Assembly: GCA_045652405.1 (NCBI GenBank)
Contig: JAZRUF010000057.1
Location: 1 to 12,018, forward strand
Length of the DNA stretch: 12,018 nt
Origin: JAZRUF01 sp045652405
GTDB lineage: Bacteria > Bacillota > Clostridia > Oscillospirales > JAAYXM01
Direction of reading: 5' to 3'
This document shows, piece after piece, positions 1-7,711 of the stretch. Made by a program: the position numbers and the translations under genes. The first letter of the stretch is position 1. Every line of letters begins with the position of its first letter. The notes under the pieces are model-generated. The model made no database searches. It worked only from the letters and a program-made list of their open reading frames with translations, and was not told the DNA's origin.

Positions 1-10
1 GAAACGTTTC
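1..10. promoter_or_regulatory. LacI-type operator-like palindrome at window edge
   Basis: The first ten bases, GAAACGTTTC, are a perfect palindrome centred on CG. This matches the general form of LacI/GalR-family operators, which have a central CG flanked by AAA/TTT. It lies just beyond the 3' hairpin of the LacI-family gene, so it could be the operator of a gene to the left, outside the window, that this regulator controls. The flank is cut off, so promoter elements cannot be checked. The site call is an inference from one short palindrome. Confidence 0.4.
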
Positions 11-31
11 TCCTAAGGGATAAAAACACAT

Positions 32-53
32 CCGGGAAGCATACGCTTCCCGG
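32..53 (-). terminator. Hairpin terminator after the LacI-family gene
   Basis: A 9-bp perfect stem (32-40 with 45-53) closes a 4-nt ATAC loop. Read on the minus strand, it begins 32 nt after the stop codon of the regulator and is followed by ATGTGTTTTTA. The T run is short and a few bases from the stem, so it may be a modest intrinsic terminator. On the plus strand the stem is followed by GATTTTACTTT, so it could also stop transcription from the other side. Confidence 0.6.
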
Positions 54-85
54 GATTTTACTTTATAATCGCCGATACATCCGAT

Positions 86-1126
86 TTATTCGATGTTGGC
101 TTTATAGTATATACACGGCGGAACAAGGATTTTCTTGGGCGGAACCCAGTCCTTATGACCGTAACTGTTGCTTTTTATCAGATACTCGTATGCGCAGTGT
201 ACCGCACGGCTTCCCATTTCCTCCTGATTCTGGAAAATAGTGGCACGCATCAGATTTTTTCGCATCGCGATTTTGAGTTGGTCAAACACGTCCGTGCCGA
301 GCACTATAATTTTATCCTGAAGCTCATGCTCTTCAATATAGCGGCAAACCTCCTGAGAAGTAGCCGTGCTTATATACAGAGCATTCATTTCCGGATACTT
401 GGCACACAGCTCGCCCATGCAGGAATATGCACGGTCGCCATCCTCATTAGTCTCCATAACCTCGAGGAAATTTCCTCCGCGCTCAGAAAGGCGCTTTGAA
501 AATGCATCCACCTTCTGCTTGTGTCCTATTACCTTCAACGAACCGGTAAGTATCGCCGCATTTATCTTAATCGGCATGGCAGTAAAGAAATCCGCCGCAA
601 GACTGCCTGCCTTTTCCGCGTCAATTCCTATCACAGAAATTGGGTTCTGGCGCTCGCCCTCGTTTCCGATAATAAACAGAGGGATGTTTATATCCTGCAA
701 AGTCTTTGTCAAAACAACCTCGGTTGAATACAGAGACGGACAGTATAAAATCGCATCCGGCTGCATGGTGGTGCACCACGAACGAACCTGCTCAGCGAGT
801 TCTTCATCGTCATTGGACGAAATATAGCAAAAAGAAGAGTATACCTTATACTTTGAAAGCGATTTCAGAGCCTTCTTCATACCCTTTTCCATATCGGCAA
901 AATACTCCTGCCACTTCGAGGGCATCAGCACGCCTATAGTAATGGCTTTACGCGAAAGCGATTGGGCAATGGTGTTTACTACATACCCCATCCTCTCAGC
1001 GGTTTCCAAAACCTCTTTACGCCTCTTTTCGCTGATTCCCGGTTTACCTGTCAGCGCCTTGTTAACCGTGGAGAGTGAAATCTGAAGCTCTGCCGCAATG
1101 TCCTTTACAGATACACGTTTAGTCAG
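86..1126 (-). CDS. LacI/GalR-family transcriptional regulator (CTG start)
   Basis: A 346-aa cytoplasmic DNA-binding repressor, normal length for the family. Residues 2-24 (VSVKDIAAEL, then SLSTVNKAL) form the LacI helix-turn-helix. The hinge region follows (about 45-60, ending MGYVVNTIAQSL). From about residue 63 there is a periplasmic-binding-protein-like sugar-sensing domain (ITIGVLMPS, then DAILYCPS). The only ATG/GTG/TTG codons in frame begin after the HTH, at the TTG at 1009, which would remove the DNA-binding domain. Translating upstream gives an intact HTH back to CTG at 1126, with GGGAG at 1136-1140 nine bases before it and an in-frame stop just upstream. I therefore chose CTG; this start is an inference. 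No partner gene lies beside it, so the effector and regulon cannot be named. Promoter and possible autoregulatory repeats are listed separately. Confidence 0.88.
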   Translation of the reverse strand: MTKRVSVKDIAAELQISLSTVNKALTGKPGISEKRRKEVLETAERMGYVVNTIAQSLSRKAITIGVLMPSKWQEYFADMEKGMKKALKSLSKYKVYSSFCYISSNDDEELAEQVRSWCTTMQPDAILYCPSLYSTEVVLTKTLQDINIPLFIIGNEGERQNPISVIGIDAEKAGSLAADFFTAMPIKINAAILTGSLKVIGHKQKVDAFSKRLSERGGNFLEVMETNEDGDRAYSCMGELCAKYPEMNALYISTATSQEVCRYIEEHELQDKIIVLGTDVFDQLKIAMRKNLMRATIFQNQEEMGSRAVHCAYEYLIKSNSYGHKDWVPPKKILVPPCIYYKANIE

Positions 1127-1170
1127 ATTAAATCACTCCCAATCCCTAAAGATTACTAAAGTTTAAGCCC

Positions 1171-1199
1171 AATATAACATGCTGCCCGCACATTGTCAA
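1171..1199 (-). promoter_or_regulatory. Sigma-A promoter of the LacI-family gene
   Basis: Read on the minus strand: -35 TTGACA (1194-1199), a 17-nt spacer, then -10 TATATT (1171-1176) with a TG one base upstream of it (extended -10). This is close to a perfect vegetative promoter. Start of transcription is expected near 1164, leaving a leader of about 38 nt. The leader carries CTAAAG repeats at 1146-1160 and an odd palindrome TAAACTTTA (minus-strand reading) at about 1157-1165 overlapping the start site, which could be an autoregulatory operator. Confidence 0.75.
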
Positions 1200-1294
1200 G
1201 CATAATTTAAACATTTTTTGTTTTTCCAAATTGCGCCCGACTTCCTCGAACGCACTTGCGACTGGCAGTGGGCAGGAGAGGGTGAGGGAATAGG
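1200..1294. other. Gap between DUF975 gene and regulator promoter
   Basis: No reading frame or RNA gene is recognised here. The left part is A/T-rich, with T runs on the plus strand (1214-1226). The right part (1230-1285) is GC-rich and contains the short palindrome ACTGGCAGT. No convincing terminator for the upstream minus-strand gene is visible, so read-through from the DUF975 gene into the regulator is possible. Confidence 0.4.
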
Positions 1295-2122
1295 TCAACA
1301 GGCATCGGAAATAAGCATCTCTACAAAGCCTGCATTTGCAGTAAGGTAATACGGTTGAAAGAAAATCTTCCCCACATCTCTGCTAAACATAACCGCTATA
1401 TTCCACAAAATGAAGCTTAGCCTGAAAACAAAGCACTCAACCAGCCGTCCCTTTGTGATATATACAGAATTGCGGACCGCAGCAAGCACTCCTATGCTGG
1501 GGGTTTTTGCATAAATATAATACGCAGGCATATATGCCATAAGTTTAAGTGCAAGAAGAAGCACACCTGCTGCATATACAATTATGCCGGTAATGTAGAG
1601 TCCCCACAGACTTGCAATGTTTGAAAAAACAATCGCAGCGAGAGGGAGCGCCAACAGTACCGCCGCCCAGAGCACGGTGAGTATTGCTATATAAATATAG
1701 AGGCGGATTGCACCGAATGTCTTTGCCAGGTTAGTATACCATGAAAATGCCACGCTGAGCTTTGGTTTATCTCCGGCAAACACCTTGCAGAAATATTGCT
1801 TAATCCCCTGCTCAAACGGAGGCATAACAAGCAGAAACAGCGCTACACTTATAAAAATACGCGCTATAAACTTTCCGGTTATCTGCTCGGGCACAAGCAT
1901 ATCCGCCATAAGCTCAAGCATCTGCATCATATTCATGCTAGAAAGTCTTGCAGCATCTATCGGCTGAGACGGTGCGTAAAGCGGGATAAAGTATGTGCAG
2001 AACATGCCTAAAATAAGGGACACTGCAATAAGCACCGAGCTCTTCATCCAACTGCCCGCAAGCTTCATTCGCGCCATATTTTTTATTTTTACACGTTTTT
2101 CTTTTCTGTTCATCAATTTCAT
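1295..2122 (-). CDS. DUF975-family integral membrane protein
   Basis: A 275-aa polytopic membrane protein. The N-terminus is basic and contains MARMKLAGSW, the arginine/leucine/GxW pattern that opens DUF975 proteins. Hydrophobic segments fall at about 28-48, 88-101, 140-168, 173-200 and 228-247. Family-like stretches include PPFEQGIKQYF (101-111), the region MAYMPAYYIY to SVYITKG (196-225), LSFILWNI (235-242) and the C-terminal FFQPYYLTANAGF. These are typical of DUF975, whose biochemical role is not known. No lipid-modification or secretion signal is seen. Its own promoter lies upstream. The start could also be the ATG three codons downstream (2113); AAGG of AAGGCAG sits 3 nt before the first ATG and about 12 nt before the second. 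Family call is from memory of conserved patterns, function unknown. Confidence 0.8.
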   Translation of the reverse strand: MKLMNRKEKRVKIKNMARMKLAGSWMKSSVLIAVSLILGMFCTYFIPLYAPSQPIDAARLSSMNMMQMLELMADMLVPEQITGKFIARIFISVALFLLVMPPFEQGIKQYFCKVFAGDKPKLSVAFSWYTNLAKTFGAIRLYIYIAILTVLWAAVLLALPLAAIVFSNIASLWGLYITGIIVYAAGVLLLALKLMAYMPAYYIYAKTPSIGVLAAVRNSVYITKGRLVECFVFRLSFILWNIAVMFSRDVGKIFFQPYYLTANAGFVEMLISDAC

Positions 2123-2151
2123 CTGCCTTAAACTTGGTATTACAGTACATA

Positions 2152-2180
2152 ATTATAACAACTTTTACCTTATATTACAA
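2152..2180 (-). promoter_or_regulatory. Promoter of the DUF975 gene
   Basis: On the minus strand, -35 TTGTAA (2175-2180), a 17-nt spacer and a perfect -10 TATAAT (2152-2157). It lies between the porA terminator and the DUF975 start, so the membrane protein is probably transcribed independently of porA with a leader of about 20-25 nt. Confidence 0.6.
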
Positions 2181-2194
2181 GTAAATATCAAAAA

Positions 2195-2227
2195 CAAAAC
2201 CCGAAAGCCTGAGGCTTTCGGGTTTTG
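2195..2227 (-). terminator. Intrinsic terminator of porA
   Basis: A 15-bp perfect stem (2195-2209 with 2213-2227) with a TGA loop. On the minus strand it follows the porA stop by 22 nt and ends in GGGTTTTGTTTTTGAT. It is a strong Rho-independent terminator separating porA from the DUF975 gene. Confidence 0.9.
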
Positions 2228-2249
2228 AAAATATAAACGTTATCGTTTA

Positions 2250-5200
2250 TTAGTCCTCGTAGAGTTTAACAAGGCGCTGCAGGTGCTCCCAGCGCTCCAT
2301 AGCAGCAGCTTCGTTTCTTGCAAACAGCTCTGCTGCATTGTCGGGGAACTCGCGAGTGAGGCGGCTGTAACGAGCCTCGTTCATCAAGAACTCCTGATAT
2401 CCGCCCTTCGGCTCCTTGCTGTCGAGCTGGAACTTGCCGTTCTCCTTGGACGGGTCAAAGCGGAACAGGTTCCAGTAACCGCAGTCAACAGCTTTCTTCA
2501 TCTCAGCCTGGCAGTTGCCCATGCCGCCCTTAATGGAGTGCATTTCACACGGAGCGTAGCCGATGATGAGTGACGGACCGTTGTAAGCCTCTGCCTCGCA
2601 GATAGCCTTGATTGTCTGAGCCGGGTTTGCACCCATAGCAATCTGAGCAACGTATACATAGCCGTAGCTCATTGCGATTTCAGACAGGGATTTTTTCTTA
2701 ATATCCTTACCGGAAGCTGCAAACTGAGCAACCTGACCGATGTTGGAAGCCTTAGAAGCCTGACCGCCGGTGTTGGAGTAAACCTCGGTGTCAAATACGA
2801 AGATGTTTACATCCTCGCCGGAAGCGAGAACATGGTCAACGCCACCGAAGCCGATGTCATATGCCCAGCCGTCGCCACCGAAGATCCAAACAGACTTCTT
2901 GGACAGGTACTCCTTCTTGGAGAGAATATCCTTAACGGTATCGCAGCATACGTTTTCCTCAAGGTTCTCAATAAGAGCCTTGGTTGCAGCCTTGTTTGCT
3001 GCGCCGTTATTGTAAGTGTCAAGCCATGCCTGGCAAGCTGCCTTGCGTGCATCGCACTCGGTCTTCTCCATAACTACCTTGACCTTTTCAGCCAGGGACT
3101 TACGGATAACCTCCTGTGCGGTTGACATACCCAAGCCGTGCTCTGCGTTATCCTCGAAGAGGGAGTTTGCCCAAGCCGGACCGTGGCCTTCTTCGTTTAC
3201 ACAGTACGGTGAGGTTGCAGCCGGGCCACCCCAGATGGAGGAACAACCGGTTGCGTTGGAGATATACATACGGTCACCGAAGAGCTGAGTTACAAGACGT
3301 GCATAAGAGGTCTCTGCACAGCCTGCGCAAGAGCCGGAGAACTCGAGCAGCGGCTTCTTGAACTGGCTACCCTTAACGGTGTTGTCTTCCATGTCTTCCT
3401 TGCGGGAAACCTTGGAAACCATGTAATCAAATACTTTCTGCTCACCCAGCTCCTGCTCCTGCGGAACCATGGTGATAGCCTTGGTCGGACATACGCCTAC
3501 GCAAACGCCGCAGCCCATGCAGTCCATCGGAGAAACTGCCATTGTGTAGGAGTAAACGCCCTTGCCCTTGCCTGCCTTGACCGGAACTGCGCGGGTCCCC
3601 TCGGGAGCCGCTGCAACTTCTTCCTCAGTCAGTGCATACGGACGAATCGTAGCATGCGGGCAAACATAAGAACAGTTGTTACACTGGATACATTTGGTCT
3701 CATCCCAATGCGGTACGGTAACCGCAACGCCGCGCTTCTCGTAAGCTGCAACGCCGAGCGGGAACTGACCGTCTTCCATGCCTTCGAATGCGGAAACCGG
3801 CAGGCTGTAGCCGTCCATCTTTCCAACCGGAGCCATGATTTCCTTTGCAACCTTAACGGTAGCTGCAGGGCCTTCGAGGGCTGCGTCGTCAGCCTTATCT
3901 GCTGCGGTTGCCCATGCAGCCGGAACATCTACCTTGACATAAGCGGAAGCGCCAGCGTCGATAGCCTTCCAGTTGCAATCAACAACTTCGCGGCCCTTCT
4001 TGAGGTAGGACTTCTCTGCTGCGTCCTTCATGTAGCCGATAGCCTCTTCGCTCGGCATAACCTCTGCCAGAGAGAAGAATGCAGACTGCAGGATGGTATT
4101 TGTACGCTTACCCATGCCAACCTCGATTGCAAGGTCAATAGCGTTTATAGTATAGAGCTGAATGTTGTTTTCAGCGATGTAGCGCTTGGAAGCTGCATCC
4201 AGATGATGCTCAAGCTCCTCAGGAGTCCACTGGCAGTTGATGAGGAATACCCCGCCGGGCTTAACGTCCTGAACAATCTTAAATCCCTTGGTGATGTATG
4301 ACGGATTGTGGCAAGCAACAAAGTCAGCCTTATTGATGTAGTAGGGGGACTTGATGGGCTTGTCACCAAAACGCAGATGCGAAACGGTTACACCGCCGGT
4401 CTTCTTGGAGTCATACTGGAAGTATGCCTGAACGTACTTGTCAGTATGGTCACCGATTATCTTGATGGAGTTCTTGTTAGCGCCAACAGTACCGTCGCCG
4501 CCGAGACCCCAGAACTTGCACTCAATAGTGCCCTCGGCTGCAGTGTTCGGAGCAGCCTTCTCCTCAAGTGAGAGGTTGGTAACGTCATCAACGATACCCA
4601 GAGTAAACTCCTGCTTCGGAGTAGCTTTCTTGAGCTCGTCATAAACTGCAAAGAAGGAAGCCGGAGTGGTGTCCTTCGAGCCAAGGCCGTAACGTCCGCC
4701 GATAACGGAAACGTCATTTCGGCCGGCTTTTGCCAGAGCCATAACAACATCCTGGTAAAGCGGCTCGCCCTGTGAACCGGGCTCTTTGGTACGGTCAAGA
4801 ACCGCGATTTTCTTAGCGGTTGCCGGGATAGCCTTGAGCAGGTGCTCAGAGCTCCACGGACGGAACAGGCGAACCTTTACAAGGCCGACCTTCTCGCCGT
4901 GTGCGTTTAAGTAATCAATTACTTCTTCGATAACGTCGTTTACAGAACCCATAGCAACGATTACGCGGTCTGCATCCGGTGCACCGTAGTAGTTAAAGAG
5001 CTGATAATCAGTGCCCAGCTTCTCGTTAACCTTGTGCATGTACTTCTCAACAACAGCCGGAAGTGCATTGTAGTACTTATTGCAAGCCTCGCGGTGCTGG
5101 AAGAAAATATCGTCATTCTCATGGCTGCCGCGCATTGCCGGGCGCTCCGGATTAAGGGAGTGCTTGCGGAACTCTTCGACAGCTTCCATGTTGGTCATTT

Positions 5201-5777
5201 CTTTGAGCTCATCATAATCCCAAACAGCGATTTTCTGAATTTCGTGAGAGGTACGGAATCCGTCAAAGAAGTTGATAAACGGTACGCGACCCTCGATAGA
5301 TGCCAGGTGAGCAACAGCAGCAAGGTCCATTACTTCCTGAACGTTGGTCTCAGCAAGCATTGCAAAGCCGGTCTGGCGGCAAGCATAAACGTCAGAATGA
5401 TCGCCGAAGATGTTAAGAGCCTGTGCAGCAACGGTACGTGCGGATACGTGGAAAACCGAGGGTAGAAGCTCGCCTGCAATTTTGTACATATTGGGAATCA
5501 TCAAAAGCAAGCCCTGAGAAGCAGTGTAGGTAGTGGTGAGTGCACCGGCTGCGAGTGAGCCGTGAACCGTACCTGCAGCGCCTGCCTCAGACTGCATTTC
5601 GACAACCTTTACAGTATCGCCGAAGATGTTTTTTACACCCTTGGCAGCCTGCTGGTCAACATAGTCGGCCATCGGGCTTGAAGGGGTGATGGGGTAGATG
5701 CCAGCAACTTCGGTAAAAGCATAGCTGACATGTGCGGCGGCAGTATTGCCGTCCATGGTTTTAAATTTTCTTGCCAT
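2250..5777 (-). CDS. porA: Pyruvate:ferredoxin (flavodoxin) oxidoreductase
   Basis: A single-chain PFOR (nifJ-type), 1175 aa, full length for the family. It converts pyruvate and CoA to acetyl-CoA and CO2 in the cytoplasm, reducing ferredoxin in anaerobic metabolism. Domains in order: pyrimidine-binding TPP domain (YPITPSSPMAD at 28-38), domains II-III (about 250-630), a two-[4Fe-4S] ferredoxin domain (C696, C699, C702, C706; C753, C756, C759, C763) and the pyrophosphate-binding TPP domain (GGDGWAYD from 967, SNTGG from 1001). Cysteines C817, C820, C845 and C1077 match the four ligands of the proximal cluster. No key residue is missing. I start at ATG 5777 (MARKFKTMDG) because AAGGAGG lies 11 nt before it. 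The in-frame ATG at 5798 sits on that ribosome site itself and would add seven atypical residues. Monocistronic: own promoter and terminator. Confidence 0.97.
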   Translation of the reverse strand: MARKFKTMDGNTAAAHVSYAFTEVAGIYPITPSSPMADYVDQQAAKGVKNIFGDTVKVVEMQSEAGAAGTVHGSLAAGALTTTYTASQGLLLMIPNMYKIAGELLPSVFHVSARTVAAQALNIFGDHSDVYACRQTGFAMLAETNVQEVMDLAAVAHLASIEGRVPFINFFDGFRTSHEIQKIAVWDYDELKEMTNMEAVEEFRKHSLNPERPAMRGSHENDDIFFQHREACNKYYNALPAVVEKYMHKVNEKLGTDYQLFNYYGAPDADRVIVAMGSVNDVIEEVIDYLNAHGEKVGLVKVRLFRPWSSEHLLKAIPATAKKIAVLDRTKEPGSQGEPLYQDVVMALAKAGRNDVSVIGGRYGLGSKDTTPASFFAVYDELKKATPKQEFTLGIVDDVTNLSLEEKAAPNTAAEGTIECKFWGLGGDGTVGANKNSIKIIGDHTDKYVQAYFQYDSKKTGGVTVSHLRFGDKPIKSPYYINKADFVACHNPSYITKGFKIVQDVKPGGVFLINCQWTPEELEHHLDAASKRYIAENNIQLYTINAIDLAIEVGMGKRTNTILQSAFFSLAEVMPSEEAIGYMKDAAEKSYLKKGREVVDCNWKAIDAGASAYVKVDVPAAWATAADKADDAALEGPAATVKVAKEIMAPVGKMDGYSLPVSAFEGMEDGQFPLGVAAYEKRGVAVTVPHWDETKCIQCNNCSYVCPHATIRPYALTEEEVAAAPEGTRAVPVKAGKGKGVYSYTMAVSPMDCMGCGVCVGVCPTKAITMVPQEQELGEQKVFDYMVSKVSRKEDMEDNTVKGSQFKKPLLEFSGSCAGCAETSYARLVTQLFGDRMYISNATGCSSIWGGPAATSPYCVNEEGHGPAWANSLFEDNAEHGLGMSTAQEVIRKSLAEKVKVVMEKTECDARKAACQAWLDTYNNGAANKAATKALIENLEENVCCDTVKDILSKKEYLSKKSVWIFGGDGWAYDIGFGGVDHVLASGEDVNIFVFDTEVYSNTGGQASKASNIGQVAQFAASGKDIKKKSLSEIAMSYGYVYVAQIAMGANPAQTIKAICEAEAYNGPSLIIGYAPCEMHSIKGGMGNCQAEMKKAVDCGYWNLFRFDPSKENGKFQLDSKEPKGGYQEFLMNEARYSRLTREFPDNAAELFARNEAAAMERWEHLQRLVKLYED

Positions 5778-5839
5778 GGTTTTGGAATCCTCCTTCATTT
5801 TATAAAAGCATAAAGCCTGTATATAATTTCACGTCTTAT

Positions 5840-5868
5840 ATTTTAACACTTCTGCGCGCATATGTAAA
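5840..5868 (-). promoter_or_regulatory. Promoter of porA
   Basis: On the minus strand, -35 TTTACA (5863-5868), 17-nt spacer, -10 TAAAAT (5840-5845) with a TG one base upstream (extended -10). Each hexamer matches consensus at five of six positions. The predicted leader is about 55 nt and ends in the AAGGAGG site. Confidence 0.6.
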
Positions 5869-6098
5869 TAACCAAATACAAAAAACATAGACAATTTCTG
5901 CCATGTTAAAGCTTTTTATTTTCATATTTCGGGTAAAAAAGAACATTTAAATTCAATATGCAATATTTTCCTGTAAATATAAGTGACTTTTTTCGCGCTT
6001 TTTTGCGCAAAGTCAATCTTCTATTGTTTTTTTACGAGTTTTAATATATCATTATATTATAGTAAGTTTGACATCTTCAGGAAGGGCAGTGAGAAAAT
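5869..6098. other. Divergent porA/yifB intergenic region
   Basis: AT-rich spacer between two divergent genes; no reading frame or RNA gene is recognised. Its clearest structure is an interrupted inverted repeat at 5984-6015. TGACTTT (5984-5990) pairs with AAAGTCA (6009-6015), and inside them GCGC (5995-5998) and GCGC (6005-6008) face each other across a T6 loop. A candidate plus-strand promoter follows for the yifB-type gene. The inverted repeat could be a protein-binding site, but nothing in the sequence identifies the protein. Confidence 0.45.
6031..6058 (+). promoter_or_regulatory. Candidate promoter of the YifB-family gene
   Basis: TTTACG (6031-6036), a 16-nt spacer and TATATT (6053-6058), followed by ATAGTAAG. 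The region is so AT-rich that other -10 choices exist (for example TATTAT, slightly downstream), so the exact hexamers are uncertain. The leader would be about 35 nt. Confidence 0.35.
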
Positions 6099-7625
6099 AT
6101 GGTTTCCGCTATTTGTTCGCTTGGTCTTACGGGAATTTCCGGATATATCGTAAAAGTTGAATGCGATTTATCCGGCGGGCTTCCGAATTTTGATATTGTA
6201 GGATTGCCGGACACCGCAGTAAAGGAATCGCGCGAGCGCGTGCGCGCGGCAATTAAAAATTGCGGGCTTGAGTTTCCACTGCGCAGAATAACCGTAAACC
6301 TTGCCCCGGCGGATACCCGCAAGGAGGGCCCGCTCTATGACCTTCCGATATTTTTAGGAATTCTCAGCGCAGCCAAAGGGATTCCGGAAATCCCGCAGGA
6401 CTCCGCATTTATAGGCGAGCTTTCGCTAGACGGCTCTCTGCGTCCGGTCGCAGGGGTGCTCCCCATGGCAATCGCTGCTCGCAAGTTAGGTATACACTCG
6501 CTTTTCGTCCCTGCTGACAACGCTTCCGAGGCGGTGCTCGCCGGTGAGGATTTGACGGTTTATCCGGTAAGCCACGTAAAAGAAATTATAAAGCATCTTT
6601 CGCACGAAACCACCTTGCCCAATGCCCCATATAAAATGCCTGAGCGAGCAAACATTCCGATTGCAGATTTTTCCGAGGTTCGCGGTCAGGAAAACGTAAA
6701 GCGTGCACTGGAAATCGCCGCGGTAGGCGGGCACAACATCCTCCTTATCGGCCCTCCCGGCGCGGGAAAGAGCATGCTTGCACGTCGCCTTCCCGGAATA
6801 CTTCCGGATATGACGCAGGAGGAAGCTCTTGAAGCCACTCAAATTCATTCCATCTGCGGTCTGCTCTCGAGCGACGAACCTTTTGTAACCACCCGCCCGT
6901 TCCGCAGTCCGCATCACACGATTTCGGCAAACGGTCTGGCAGGCGGCGGACGAGTACCGCGCCCGGGCGAAATATCCATGGCGCACAACGGCGTGCTGTT
7001 TTTAGACGAGTTCCCCGAGTTTTCACGCGATGCCATGGAAATCCTGCGCCAGCCACTCGAGGACGGCGTGGTGACAATATCGCGCGTGGCGGGAACTATC
7101 ACATACCCATCGTCTTTTATGATGGTTTGTGCGATGAACCCTTGCAAATGCGGCTGGCACGGTCACCCTACCAATCGTTGCACATGCAGTGAAAACTCTG
7201 TTGAAAACTACGTAAATAAGATTTCAGGCCCCATGCTCGACCGAATTGACATGCACGTAGAAGTTCCGGCAGTCAGCTATGACGATATGTCCTCATCCGA
7301 GCCGAGCGAAACCTCTTGCCAAATCCGCGAGCGCGTAAACCGCGTAAGAGCCGCGCAGGCAGAACGTTTTAAGGGAACCGGTGTAACCTGCAACGCACGC
7401 ATGACTCAGCAGATGCTAAACGAGTTCTGCACCCTTACCCCGCAGGCGGATACGCTCATGCGTGTCGCATTTGAAAAAATGGGGCTTACCGGTCGCTCGT
7501 ACACCAAGGTCTTACGCGTTGCACGAACAATCGCGGATATGGCGGACTCTGAGAAGATAGAGCTTGCTCATCTTGCAGAAGCTATCCAGTACCGAACACT
7601 CGACCGCAATCGGGATAAGCGATAA
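6099..7625 (+). CDS. YifB/ComM-family Mg-chelatase-like AAA+ ATPase
   Basis: 508 aa, normal length for the YifB/ComM family. Residues 1-~165 form the N-terminal ChlI-type (Lon-protease-like fold) domain, with the family opening TGISGYIVKVECDLSGGLPN and the block FDIVGLPDTAVKESRERV. The AAA+ core follows, with Walker A GPPGAGKS (218-225), the FRSPHHTIS block (268-276) and Walker B VLFLDE (299-304). A cysteine cluster C344, C349, C351, C361, C363 in the NPCKCGWHGHPTNRCTC stretch is characteristic and probably binds a metal. The C-terminal Mg_chelatase_C domain includes LTGRSYTKVLRVARTIADM (475-493). In Gram-negative bacteria ComM is a helicase for branch migration during natural transformation; the role in Clostridia is less clear. 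Start ATG 6099 is preceded by AGGAAGGG (6079-6086), a slightly long 12-nt spacing. Confidence 0.93.
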   Translation: MVSAICSLGLTGISGYIVKVECDLSGGLPNFDIVGLPDTAVKESRERVRAAIKNCGLEFPLRRITVNLAPADTRKEGPLYDLPIFLGILSAAKGIPEIPQDSAFIGELSLDGSLRPVAGVLPMAIAARKLGIHSLFVPADNASEAVLAGEDLTVYPVSHVKEIIKHLSHETTLPNAPYKMPERANIPIADFSEVRGQENVKRALEIAAVGGHNILLIGPPGAGKSMLARRLPGILPDMTQEEALEATQIHSICGLLSSDEPFVTTRPFRSPHHTISANGLAGGGRVPRPGEISMAHNGVLFLDEFPEFSRDAMEILRQPLEDGVVTISRVAGTITYPSSFMMVCAMNPCKCGWHGHPTNRCTCSENSVENYVNKISGPMLDRIDMHVEVPAVSYDDMSSSEPSETSCQIRERVNRVRAAQAERFKGTGVTCNARMTQQMLNEFCTLTPQADTLMRVAFEKMGLTGRSYTKVLRVARTIADMADSEKIELAHLAEAIQYRTLDRNRDKR

Positions 7626-7711
7626 CTCTAATTTATCTTTTTTCACGTGTTTTCTCCGAATTTTCGGGAATAATTTCTATATTAAAAACTTTACTAAAGG
7701 CGGTAGCTATT

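Noticed and set aside
1225..1285. GC-rich spacer resembling insert A (shared AATTGCGC and TGGCAG words)
   Set aside because: The shared words are 6-8 bases and not in the same order, so common origin cannot be supported.
3654..4301. Long plus-strand open frame antisense to porA (215 codons), and similar ones at 5034-5465
   Set aside because: They are shadow frames of the biased porA coding sequence, with no domain pattern or ribosome site.
5895..5945. Possible Rex (redox repressor) site near TGTTAAAGCTTTTTA upstream of porA
   Set aside because: Only the first half-site matches the TTGTTAA form; the second half is too different to call.
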